From Diploscapter coronatus (taxonomy: Eukaryota; Nematoda; Chromadorea; Rhabditida; Rhabditidae), in contig OZ038422.1 in NCBI GenBank assembly GCA_964036155.1, positions 46,399,201 to 46,463,200 on the forward strand: a DNA stretch of 64,000 bases. Reading direction: 5' to 3'. The position numbers and the translations under genes were made by a program. The notes under the pieces were generated by a model. The model saw only the letters and a list, made by a program, of their open reading frames with translations, made no database searches and was not told where the DNA came from. Shown piece after piece: positions 23,087-34,567 of the stretch; the stretch's first letter is position 1, and every line of letters starts with the position of its first letter.

Positions 23087-25905
23087 TTAATTGGATTGTG
23101 CAACTGGCGGAGGAACAGGGTCGGTTTTATCGTTCCCGTCGTAGAGCTCTCGGTTCTGCATCTCGCGCTTCTTTCTCTTCGCTTCGACTTTGTCTGCATT
23201 TTGCTGAAATTGTAAGAAGTGTTTTAGAAATTCGAAAATAGAAACCAAAGAAGAGCACCGAAAAAATTATATTAGGGCAGACATGGCAATGAATGGATAA
23301 AGGCACATGATGAATGGAATTTTATTATGTGGACAAATTCTCAATTCTTTTCGTCTTCAACTTTTTAGGTAGATAAAATTGGTCTATTTTCTATAATTCC
23401 TCTAAAAATTTTCACCTTTGCCTTCTTGATGTCGTTCTGGAGTTGTTCGAGTTCAACTTTTCGCTGCTTGTGTGTTGTGCTGAAAGAGTTGAGCGTAATT
23501 TGAGAATCGAGTTGGTTTTCATACCAATAGCAAAACAATAACAGGAACAGGGCGAAGAATTCTAGTAGACTAATAATTGACATTCCCAGGAAAAGTCCGA
23601 CCTGGCCTCCAATATCTGAGACGAGGTTGACGACCTGGAATTTTTAAAATTAAACTTTTGCTAAAAGCTAGATTTTTGCAATTATTTCAGTGTAAATTCT
23701 GCGTGATCTAATGGAAATTTTGCACTTCCGGAAATTCTTCATCTATCAATTTCACTCTGAAGGATAGTAAAATTCCTAATTGTTGTATCAAAAGTACAAA
23801 TGCAGCAGGGAAAAGTTAGCCTTATGGCTGATTCAATCATCTAAAATGTGCAGGTGACAATCGTGATTCACACGCTCTGTCGCACTGTGATTGCAAAATG
23901 TCCGTGCAGCGGGGTGACATCCGGTGAAGTTGAGATTTCGAGGGAAGATCCGAAGTTAGATAAATTTTTACTGCGGAAAAAATAAGATAAGAGATAAGAT
24001 TTCTCTAGGCTTCAAAGAATTTAGAAATTCTTACCGAATAAGCTGGGGATTCAGTGAGGACTTGGTAGTTCATTCGCTCGTAGTAGACTTCGAACAGCAA
24101 AGTATTTTCCTTGTACCACTCGAGACATTCCGGAATGCTGCCCCATGGCTTTGAATCGTACGGTTTCTGGTTACATTCAGTCGGCTAAATTACGAGTATT
24201 GAATTTTCAGATAATAAATCGATTCAATAACCGTGTAAGCATTGGAAGGCCATTGAGCGGTTGAGACAGTAACTCCGTAAGTATTCGTGTCGCAAGGCTG
24301 TGGGCAATCGCACTCTGTGAGCAAGTTGAAGTCACTGGAGTCGGCGTTGTTGATGCTGTCAATGCAATTCACTAAATTCGTGGTATCATTGCTGATATGT
24401 TCAACATTTTGCTACAATTGTTCAAGGGCGTTCCATATCCATCACAACTCAGCGTGGAAGTATCGTTTTCCGCATGAGGATAGGCAGGATCGTAACAGCC
24501 ACACTGAGCGACGATTTTATCCTGCAGACAAGAACGGAAACAGGCCTCCATCTAAATAAACTTCTTTATTTTTGTCGAATTTGTTGAGAATTAACTCACA
24601 CTGTAGATACCACTATATTGAGTCGTCTTTAATTCGGTTTCAAGTGTACAGTCACCGTAGGGTTTGGACATTCGAGATGTGGAGACATAGCGGACACCTT
24701 GAAGGGATAATTTTTGAAGATGATCTTTCATCTGGCCTACCGAGTGATGAGGCGGTTCCTGGTGGAGCGAAGTATCCCATGACATCTGGGAAGGGCATTT
24801 CTCCCTAAACACGACGATTTTCTTGGAGTAAATGATAAAACTGAGTACCTGTGAATTGATGGACAGAATAACGCCGGAACTCTCGATCCATGGCAGATAC
24901 AAACTCTGATCAGTTCTGATGACCATTCGAAGACCGTAAAGGGGACCCGCACGAGATGACGAATAATCTCCTTCAGCATTGAATTGCTGACAAATGCCAT
25001 ATGACGGATTGTAATATTCAGTGAAATCAGTGATGTTGCAGGTATCTGCGTTGTACGTGCAAGAAATCACAAGATCGTCATAGCTGTACGCGATTTTTGG
25101 GTCCTGAAATGAAAATTTCTGCTCCAAAACAATAAGTGGAATTATACTGTAGCATGCTCGTTCTTCAGTCTTTCAGCATAAAGCAACATCCAAGCCATCG
25201 CTTGTGCCTGTCGTGACCCCGTCAATCCATTGGGGAAATTATAATCTGGTTCTACTGGGTAATTGTCCGATCTATTTTGCAATTATTATGTAAAAAATAT
25301 TTAAGGTAGAAACTCACTTGCCGACATATGCATCCATCTGAAAATTTCAAAAGTTTATTCAAAATGATTCAATGTTAGAGAAGAATCGAAATTTGAGTTG
25401 AGATTCCTCTCAATATTTCATGATATTATGGAGTTCAAAATTAATTTGAGCAAAGCTGTACCAATTTCTTCATGTCAGCATCAATGCCCCCGACAGTGTC
25501 CGCTCTCCAAGGATTCAAATGACAGATCGTCACCATGGGAAACACTCTTTCGGCGAATTGCAACTAGAAATATGCGTGAATTCGAAAGAATTTGGAAAGT
25601 AATTCGGAATTTCAAAATGAATAATTCCCACCTTCGTCTCGGTATTCACGCGGTATGCAAAGTATGCCTGCATCAGAGTAACGAATTGCCAGATGAAGGC
25701 AGCAGTGCAGAGAAACACAACGAGAATCCAGAAGAGCCTGGAAATCTTTCTTTCATGAAATGTCATGCATGGACTGCTCGAAACCTCAACACTTTTGCAT
25801 TAGCATTGCCAATATGAGGTATACCGTGGGTCGACGTCCAACAGGAGAAGTCCTTGAAGACGTACGCTAGACCAACGAGAAACACACCCATCGTTGATGG
25901 TGTTC
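23087..25905 (-). CDS. DEG/ENaC sodium channel subunit (5' end incomplete)
   Basis: Fourteen in-phase exons: 25785-25905, 25632-25737, 25462-25563, 25318-25337, 25148-25271, 24849-25103, 24741-24804, 24600-24697, 24416-24551, 24232-24371, 24035-24184, 23525-23634, 23416-23479 and 23087-23203, at least 530 residues. These subunits form amiloride-type Na+ channels (mechano- or acid-sensing) in the plasma membrane. Visible hallmarks are the N-terminal THGIPHIG gating motif, TM1 (LFWILVVFLCTAAFIW), a Cys-rich ectodomain with SKPYGDC, CFRSCLQ, CGCYDP and CDCPQPC, and the pre-TM2/TM2 block SDIGGQVGLFLGMSII with the G-x-S selectivity filter. The cytoplasmic tail is coiled and charged. The first listed exon opens in mid-codon, so an upstream exon is expected; the ATG at 25889-25891 is a fallback start. 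One exon has only 20 bases. I cannot tell which degenerin or ASIC-type paralogue it is. Confidence 0.9.
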
Positions 25906-27491
25906 CTGTATTCTTTTGTTATTGAAGCCTTTGTTGTTCAGCCGATTTTCTCTTTCGAAAATAGCTTTACAAGAGAGGATGACGCTATTCGAAAATGTCG
26001 TGATACATATCTGCCATCATAAAATTGGCAGAAAAAAGCATGAGAAGAATCTTGCGCATTTCTTTGATCTTCAGTCATTAAAGGCCAGCTTGTTTTATAA
26101 GAAATAATCTCCTTTTTTAGTATTTTTGTAAAGTGTGTTTGTCTGTATGTGTGTTCAGGCTTATTTCTAACCGCCTGTCTATCGTACTCCCATGTATGAT
26201 ACAGCGTTTGATAGGTCTCAGTTGCATCCTGTGCAACGTAACTTTTCCGATGACTTTTGACTTAATTTTTGGGTACTTAGAGTCAAAAACTATAATATGC
26301 TAATTTTGACAACGAAATTTGCGAATCGTTTGAGAGATCATTACCGACAGTATCCGCTACTTCGCTGGTGAGCTTTCTTCTCTTTCCTCTCTTTACTATC
26401 TTATCTAAGTTGAATGTGAATTTGATGAATGTGAGAGTTCATTACTGCTTCCTCAACAATGAAATACAGCCCGAAGTTTCGGGATCGGAACTTGACCTTA
26501 CAGTGGGGTTGAAACTGAACATGGAAAGAAATGGAAACTTCCAATTGCAATTACTGATTGTTATTAAATTCGCATATTAGAAGAGTTTTGAAAATGCATA
26601 AAAGGCAGAGAATTGGTAATGAATCGGCCATTAACACTCGAGTTGGTGCGGAATGAGAAGGATTGTTTTTTGATAAATTTTCGATAAAAGTACGACTTCT
26701 CTATTCTGTCACTGTTCTGCTTTCTGTTCTCTTTTGCACTAGCCGGTCAGCCTGCATTATTTTCGTATTTTTAATAGCTTACAGCATGATAATATTTCTA
26801 CAATGATGTTTGTGAAATAGAAACGTATAATGCAAATTTAGAATATACAAAACATGAAGGGCTATAAGAAAGGTGAGTCAATGAACAGGTAATTTGTAGT
26901 TTTGATTCTTGAATTTGATACAAATTAGCGGAATGCCAAATTGAATATAAAAGTAAAGAAAAGCGCTATTTTAGTTTTATGATTTGATGGATTTTCAGAA
27001 GGGGAGAGCTATGAAACTAAAAATTTGATAGGATGAGAGAGTATGCGCATTAAAATGAGAAATGCAATATATGGTAATCTTAAAAATTTTCTTTCGGTAC
27101 TGGAGTTGTTGTGGTGGTGTTGGTGTTGTTTTGATTTGATATATTGTCATTGGTTTGGTATTGTTTGTTTGTTTGCACTTTTGCGAAGCAAAAGTCCTAG
27201 ATGAGGGAGGTCGCGCGAAGCGGCCGACCGAAGTCTCGTATTATGTAATTTTGTTGATAATTACATAACAATCTTGTCACACCCATCGTTTACATTTGAT
27301 GGCTACCCCCTCACCATTTTAGTCCTTCGTCGGCTCGTTTTATGCCCTGCTGCCTGACATGCGGACTCTCGCCCTGTCCGCTCGTCTCGTTTTCCACTGC
27401 CCGCCCTCACGCAGCACATCTTCCCCGTCGTCTTCAGGCCCTTCCCCCTTTTCCTCCTTCATCTGCCTTATTTTACTCACAGCACTGGTGA
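25906..27491. other. Intergenic region between DEG/ENaC and insulin-like genes
   Basis: Head-to-head spacing of about 1.6 kb. A missing first exon of the channel gene probably lies here but cannot be identified. It holds GTTT repeats near 27163-27175 and two GCGAAGC mini-hairpins at 27177-27234. Confidence 0.4.
27177..27234. repeat. Two GCGAAGC mini-hairpins
   Basis: A perfect hairpin at 27177-27195 (8-bp arms, GAA loop) is followed by an imperfect GC-rich one at about 27210-27231. Both are centred on GCGAAGC, a sequence known to fold into an exceptionally stable DNA mini-hairpin. Confidence 0.7.
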
Positions 27492-29500
27492 ATGCAGCTG
27501 CTGCTCTGGATACTCACATTTCTATGTTCGCTGTTGACGTTTACGCTCTGCCAATCTGATGGTGAGATTTCATTGTTCTTCGGCTTATTAGCATTACAAT
27601 AAATTATAATGGGAATCATCTTGGGTGTGTCGGGAATTTTTTTTTATTTACAAGTTCCCTGCCAGTTTTAGTCTGTCTTCAAATTTTCTGTTTAGATAAT
27701 GACTGAAGAGTATGGGCAAGTTTCTTTTGCTACTGTGTCAGTTATGAATTTTCAAAATGGTCGGCACGTCTAATAATCCAAATTGCATTTTTTATCAGGA
27801 AGAAGCTGCGACAAAATTTTGATAAACATAATCAAAATTTCATGAAATAGTCGTATCGGTGAATGAAGTTTGAGCTTGACTTTGTGAATCAGCAAAAGTT
27901 ACAAAATTGCAGGATCGCGATCAAAGCGCACCCTCACCACCAGACTTTGGTCTCAATTTCTTAGAAATTATCAAGTTTTTCGTGATATACCGAAACATAA
28001 GCTTCCTAGCACTCAATTGCATCTGGATAATCCTCGAGGCAATTTGTGATTTGGTTTCGCTTTCTCCTTACAAATTCCTTCAATTCTTCGCACATTTTGC
28101 ATTTTTCTTCTCATTAACCGTGAAACGCATTAGGGAAGTCATTCAGCGGATGAAAAGCCGTGTGCGCGCCACGGAATGAAAAATACGCGACGGGGCCGTT
28201 TCGGTGAATTTCTCAAGTAATTCTTCCACGGCGTTTCTACCCTCGTTTTGGCTAGATGCTCGTTAAAGAGATTGTTTTCTTGATCTCAGACAAATTTAGT
28301 GAATCCGAAAAAGAATGAATTGGCTTTTTTAACTGAGATTAAAGAAGTAGGCAGAATGGATTGGATTTGAAGTTCTGCAAATACTGTATGGGTTAATTAT
28401 TGCATAATAATTCAAGATAATGACGTATGCAATTCACCTAATTTAATGGAAATATAAAATTAGGACGTCAGTAGATTTCTAAATTCGACGTTGCAAAGAG
28501 CGAAATGCAGAATACACAATGAATAAAAAATTTCCTGGTGTAATTTGGCAAACACAAGACTATAAACGGAGAATTTAATGGACAAAATTTTCGGAGATGA
28601 GAACGTCGACTGCGGGGCGGTTTGACAAGAAAATGACTGAAAGTGTTAGGGCTCTTGGCAACGAGAACTCGAAAATTCAGCCTATTGTTCGGATTTATGA
28701 AAAGTTGACGATGGCAACCAAAGAGTGAAGGGTTGTAAAGTTTGACGTCCACTGAATTCATAATTGGCACATAACAACCGAAACTGCCCTTACAGTAATG
28801 AATAAAGGTCGAACAGAATTGAATGAATTGTGTTGAATTTCAGATGGAAGGATGAAAATGTAAGTAAGAAGTTCGACACTATGTCAACAATAATCCTAAT
28901 GTTTCGCAACTAATTAGCATGATCACAAGCGCGACTAGATTCGAATCCTGTGTCATCGACACTGATATTAGAGCTGATCTTCAGTGTCAGCATTAGAGTT
29001 TATATCGTATCATTAGTTCACACTTTTGAACGTGTTAATTCGGATTAATGTTGGCATAAAGTTGACTTTCTTCCGCCATAGGTGTCCTCCTGGAGGGAGC
29101 TCGTTCACAATTGCTTGGTCACTGACTTGTTCGATGCGACGGAAACGAGACGTAACTTCATTATCATCGTTGATAGGTGTGTTCACATATATCAGATTTT
29201 GCTCTAAAATATCATGAGCTTTGCTCACTGAACCTTACTTTTACTTCGTTGTGGATGTTGCATTCTGTTGAAGTATTGACTTTCTTTTAAGTTGGTGGAG
29301 CTTATATTATTGGACTCGTGATGTTGTTTATTGCTATTTTACGACAATATTAATCATCATTTGGGCTTTCAGACCCGAAAGACAAGCGTAAATTGATCGT
29401 GCCGTCGATGCAGCAACTGCAGTGGATCTGCTGCAACGAGGGCTGCTCGGCCAACGACATCCTCTCGTTCTGTGCTCCTCAGACGCTCTTCGGTAAATAA
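27492..29500 (+). CDS. Insulin-like peptide precursor
   Basis: Four exons fit in phase: 27492-27561, a 16-base micro-exon 28844-28859, 29082-29176 and 29373-29500, for 102 residues. The first exon encodes a signal peptide (residues 1-21, MQLLLWILTFLCSLLTFTLC). The B chain follows a CPPGG start and has two Cys separated by 14 residues (CPPGGSSFTIAWSLTC), then the furin-type site RRKR. The A chain near the C-terminus shows the insulin-fold pattern CC-x3-C-x8-C in ICCNEGCSANDILSFC. KDKR before it could release the A chain. Secreted nematode insulins act on the DAF-2 receptor as agonists or antagonists in growth, dauer and lifespan control. The CPPGG B chain resembles nematode ins-17/ins-18 type peptides (from memory). 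An acceptor (ACTCACAG) lies nine bases before the ATG. The micro-exon and large introns make automated gene finders likely to miss it. Confidence 0.85.
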
Positions 29501-30166
29501 TCCATACTGCTCCAGTTTTATTATCATGTATTTTATTTTGCCAATAAATTAATGGTTGTTTTTGAAAGGGAGAGCTTTTGCCTAACTTGAGACAACGAGG
29601 ATAGAAGATAAATGCAAGAAGATCTGAGTTGTTTGGAGTTTAGATTTTCTGAACTAGGACAATTTTGATTAAAAAACTCCATTTTATAATACAGATACAT
29701 ATTATGTTGAGGTAAAAGCTGAAATGCATGAAAGTGAGATCAAAATTTGTCGACAAACTGATGATTTTCGAATGATGAAAAAGTGGACTACAAATCCTCC
29801 TTCGGCAGAAATTGTGAAACGTCGCCTTCGATCCACTGAAAATATGTATTTTCTCGGTAGCCCTTTGAGCTGTTTTCAGAATAGGGGATATTTCTTGTTT
29901 TGTCTGTCATCTGGCATATTTATGGGTGTCCTCATAAAATCATAAAATTCTCTTCAAGTCTAAACTCATCAAACTGAGTTATGGATGTGATGAGAATGAA
30001 GTATACCTAGAGAGCGCAAACGGGTTCATGAGAACCATATTCCGGAGTTGTTTTTGTTCAAAAAGATGTATTCGAACTTAATTAAGATTTTTGGAAAGAA
30101 AAAATAAGATAGTAACGTTACATTACAATTTTTAATTTTTTAAAAAATAACTTGGAAGAACAACTT
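29501..30166. other. Convergent 3' region
   Basis: The insulin-like gene (+) and mau-2 (-) converge here. The sequence is AT-rich. A short plus-strand frame at 29724-29945 has no splice context or family resemblance. Confidence 0.4.
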
Positions 30167-33100
30167 TTAAAATATTAGGATCACGGATAAAGTAATAAGT
30201 AAAGCGAAAAAGTAATAGATGATATTTACTCTTTGACTTATTTGAGCTAGGCCTTCTTTCTGACTTACATTAATTAGCTGTCCTGCATTCGAGGAGTCAT
30301 GCTGGACTCGCATTGCATGCGGATCGAACAGATTCGCCTCATTCTTCATCTCCACCTCGAACTCGGAGCTGTCTTCGTTATTCGCACGCTGACTTCCTAG
30401 ATTTGTCAGATTTTGAGTAACATCGTAAAATTGTAATGGATTTATAATTATCTTTAAGATCATACAAACTTCAATAAAGATTTTTAGCGTTATGCCGTAT
30501 TGTTATTTTTCAAAATTCAAAAATAATAATAACGTGGTGATTTTGAATAATTAATGAAATTCATCGAGTTTTTTAAAGCCCCATGCTCTTGCAGTCACCA
30601 ACAATAACATATGATTTATGAATTATTACGCAACTAATTTCATTCATCAAAACAGCAGAGTTCGCTCTTTGAAAATCATAGATGTTCTCTCGTGACTATT
30701 TTTGGCGATAACAAAATGAGACGTGTCGGTTAACTGCAGCATGGCATTGTTGCTCTATATCAAATGAGCGTTCTCCGAATCTCGCGCGGGAGTGACTGAG
30801 TACATTTCAGGTTGAGTAGTTGAATGCTCGACGATAAAAAGAAGAGGGCAGTTTCATGATAAACACACAACCCCCATAAAGTGATCTATATGATTATTTC
30901 ATGAGGTAGTTTTAGATGTGCAATTTTTTTCTTCTTGGACTTAAATCAGGATATTGAACAAATTTCAATGTACCAAGGTAAATATTCAAAAAAATAAGCT
31001 TTTTCCGATGTTTGCACATGAAAATTGTCTTACTCGCAATAGTACTGTAGCACCAGTTAAGAAGTACATGGTCATTAGCTTTCTTGCTCCAGTCGATGAT
31101 AGTTTGAAGACCCTAAAATCATGAATTTTCAAACGTCAGAAGGAGATCATACATTCAAACTGATTCGCTTGATAATGATCAAAATGAGAAACCCAATAGC
31201 GTGCAATCGGAAGAGGTCTTCGCCCTTAGCTTCGTCCAATAAATGTGTGATGCTAATGCTGAAAATAAATATTCAATTAATAAGAGTATGACAATTTATA
31301 GAACAACGAAATGGTTTTTTATATGACAGAATGCTCGTTCCCCACTAATTTCTTTATTCATTCTCTAATCAAATATTACTTCATTTCGTTTTGCATTCTG
31401 CCATGTACAGGTTACCAACAAGTATAGCACTTTTATCATATTTCTCTGGTCAAATGAAGTGAAGTCTCATTTGCTAAAAAAGAAGAAAAGGCGAGAGAGA
31501 CAGGAAATTGCGTACCACTCTTTCAATTGTCCCCAGCTAACTCTCCTTTCTCTGCGTTCTAACCTCCCTTTTTGCGCATAGTTCATACGCGCATTTCTCG
31601 TAGAGCGGTTTTTAACACACAAGATTTCACTTCATTTGACCAGAGCAATAAATAGAATCTTTGAATTTAATTTAAACCCTATTTTATCAATTTTTCATTA
31701 ATCTCTTACTTGCACTCCTCCATTTTATTGACCAAATAGGCGTGAAACGTTTGAAGAAATTTGAAGTTATTCTGCACTAAAGTCGAGCATTGACTAACTT
31801 TATTTGATGTCAACCTTAAAATCGCCAGTTTTCAAGAGAAAAATTTTTTAATTTGAACTTTTCCGCAATTTCGTAATATTCCCCGTGTTTGCATTGGCTG
31901 AGATAGAGCAACGCCAAATTCACATACGCCATCACTTGGGCATTATTGCCGATGGGTTTTTGCTAAAAAAGTTATAAGAAAAGATTGAGAGAATTTTGAA
32001 AACCTTCAGAGCAGCGAGAAAATGCTTTTCTGCTAAGTCCATATCGCGAAGATAAATGCAGTAAATTCCCTAGAAATTGGATAATTTTTGAAGTTTTATG
32101 ATGGGGATATTTGTTACCAGAAGAGATTGAATAGCGCATCTAAATTCATTTCCAACTTCACGAGGAATTTCATCGCTGAATCGTACCATTTCACCGATCT
32201 GAAAAATTTTTTAAGCATTGAAAATTTCAAACTCAGACATTGTACTCACTTTTAAAAATTGTTAGGAAGTATACCTGCTTTGGATTTATAAAGATGTTGA
32301 TAAACGAGAAACAGTGAGTAGACCTTGCAAGATATCACTATTAAAACCCACATTAGTTATAGCGTCGCAAGGTCTGCATGCCATTATATTGCAATGAGCC
32401 ATCATTTCGAGAATAGCCAACTTCATTCTCTGAACGCTCTTCAAAATGCCCGCTTCTGAAGGCTGCCTGACTGCTTTCGCGATGTAGTCATCGGCACATT
32501 TCTTCCCGTAAACGTAGTATTTTTGTGCTCTGTCGTAGTTGCATTGCAAAGTGGAGTTAACTATTGTCATCAGACAGGCAAATATTGTCATTTGGATCGA
32601 GTCCATCCAGCTAAAATAAAAATCGTAGTTTTAAATTTTTTAAAAATTAGAATAAAAGCCTCTGAACAGAAAATAAGATGTGTTGTTTTTTTAAATTTTG
32701 GTAATTTTTAAATTCTAAAAAAAATACCGTATCCCGGCTTGCTGGCTGTTTATCATAGTCGAATTCTGCACGGCGTTTTGCACTTTTCGAAGCGATTTTC
32801 GTGAGGTTCGAGTCTAAAATTTAAATTTTTTAAATAACCGTAAATTTGAAAATTAAATCACCTTTCCATCGGACATGACAAACGCGAGTTTGACGCAGCT
32901 TTTGAAGAATCTCAGGTTGAAGATGAAGGGAGAGTTAGGTTGTTGTTGTTCGGTGTAATTCAACAGCAATTTTATTTCTTGCCTCTCCTTTTCTTCCAGT
33001 CGTTTATTCAGACATCGGCAGGAGATCTGAAAAAATACTTTAACTCAGGAGTTGTTGCAAATTTCTGGATGAATAAACTGAAGTTTATGGTTTTTAAGGA

Positions 33101-34177
33101 GAAAAGCTAAAAATAATTCTAACTTACCAAACTCTTAGTAACTCGAAAATACAGATTCATTTTCGTGTCGTTAGAATTCAAAGATTGCTGAAGTCCAAGT
33201 TGACAGGCTTCAAGAGCATGTTGAGGATCATCCGCATTACAGCAGCCTTCCTGAAAACTCACTTTCGTAAAAAGTCACGAAGAAAAGTCTTACGATATAA
33301 TAAAGTAGGAGCTTATAGTAAATGGGCTGGGTCGGGCTAACGTTGTTAATTTCACTTCGAATCAGGGTGGTCAGCTTCGCGAAATGAGATGTGAAATCGT
33401 CGCCTAAAATTTGTAAAGCACTTGAGAGACATATATTTTGAAAAATGATGAAAAGAGTACAAATTCATAGTTAGGGAAAATGGTCATAAATCTGATGAAC
33501 TGTACAATATTCTAATCTTACCGTAAAGATAAGATTCACAAATCAAAGCGAGCGCTTCAAGACGGTCATTCAAAAAGTGATTCCCACCAAATTGTAACAT
33601 CGAGTTGTACTAAAATTACTGCTTGTTAAATTTTTGAAAAACCAAAAATACAGCGATAGTGAGATGTTCTCTGGCCTCCATTTGATTGTCCGTGTAGAAG
33701 AACAGCAATTTACCCAGTTGGAAATTAACATGAGCCGTCATTTGAACGGATGTTTGAAGTTTTAGGGCTCCCTGAAGTTTCAATTAAAATTACTGGAATT
33801 TTCCAGTCTTGAATAAAAATTTTAGGTTATTGTAGTAAATAAAACAAAAACTCATTGGAAAAAGTCTCAAGAAGGATTTCTAATTTTACAAATTACAGAA
33901 AAAGATGAAAATAAATTAATTTTTTACTTCGACTACCCAGTCTACTAACACCCACTTTTTAGAAGAGTAGAAAAGGTGAGTAGGGGGAAAGAAAAAAAAA
34001 AAGGGTAGTCCAGACAAATGTGCGGGTAGACCGAACAGAAGACCATTAAAATGAGAGGAAACCTCTTACCCTGGCACATTTTATGGCCATCTTGAATTTA
34101 GGTGGTTGCTGAATTCGCAAAGTTTCCGCCATAGCCAGCATCGATAAAGCAACGTTATCCATGTTCGATGCGGTCAT
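30167..34177 (-). CDS. mau-2: MAU-2/SCC4 cohesin loader subunit
   Basis: Fifteen in-phase exons: 34070-34177, 33652-33771, 33522-33609, 33294-33403, 33128-33250, 32862-33026, 32728-32813, 32352-32610, 32118-32198, 32004-32069, 31859-31962, 31710-31814, 31153-31258, 31034-31112 and a last exon beginning at 30396. The product is about 600 residues of TPR-like helices. MAU2 binds SCC2/NIPBL and loads cohesin on chromatin; in nematodes it also affects neuronal migration. Order and spacing of helices follow animal MAU2: LSMLAMAETLRIQQPPKFK at the start, YYKLLLYYI, AQVMAYVNLALLYLSQ, and EDLFRLHAIGFLILIII matching human EDLNRLTACSLVLLG. The end is uncertain. A strong donor (GTAAGT) at 30268 may lead to an unseen last exon; reading through instead gives a stop at 30167 and a hydrophobic tail. 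It lies about 390 bases after the sod-2 stop and is probably co-transcribed with it. Confidence 0.88.
31444..31645. repeat. Inverted repeat element in mau-2 intron 12
   Basis: Terminal arms 31444-31467 and 31622-31645 are 24 bases each (core CTCTGGTCAAATGAAGTGAA) and pair with one mismatch around about 150 bases. The size and structure fit a small non-autonomous foldback or MITE. Confidence 0.8.
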
Positions 34178-34291
34178 TTCTAGGATTGTTTAAATTTTCT
34201 AAAGAAAAAATCTAAATTTTAAATGTATAATTTTGGCTTATTACCAAATTTGGCTGACCAATTAGCTCAGGATAATTGCACTATTCAACTA

Positions 34292-34297
34292 TTTATT
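34292..34297 (-). terminator. sod-2 poly(A) signal ahead of mau-2
   Basis: AATAAA on the minus strand, about 270 bases after the sod-2 stop and about 115 bases before the mau-2 ATG. An acceptor (CCTAG) lies two bases before that ATG. This is the spacing typical of nematode operons with SL2 trans-splicing. Confidence 0.55.
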
Positions 34298-34567
34298 TAT
34301 ATAGCAAGTACTCAGAAAAAATGAATACCAAACAAAAATAACGATAAAACTCTCAACTAATAACATTAAATCGGGCTTCGAAAATTACGATAAAAAATAA
34401 AAGAAAGCCTACTAAACTACAATAACTCTCAAAAAATCGAAGAACATCTTCAAATATTTGGGTTAGTACTTTTGATTACCGCAATTTCGTTCAAAAATAG
34501 AGATTATAGTAATCAAGAGTACTTTTCTTCAGATTTCTACTCGTACACGCTTCTCCTGACTGCTCGT

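Noticed and set aside
26368..26580. 70-codon plus-strand frame
   Set aside because: No splice signals or family resemblance; considered as an exon of the insulin-like gene but it does not fit the phase.
27907..28179. 90-codon Phe-rich plus-strand frame after an acceptor-like AG
   Set aside because: It lies in the first intron of the insulin-like gene, breaks the phase needed by the A and B chains and has no known motif.
29281..29351. Hydrophobic plus-strand stretch before the insulin A-chain exon
   Set aside because: Considered as a signal peptide, but the exon at 27492 gives a much better one in phase with the micro-exon.
30904..30925. TGAGGTAG, the let-7 seed, on the plus strand
   Set aside because: No flanking sequence folds back to form a precursor hairpin, and the rest of the let-7 sequence is absent.
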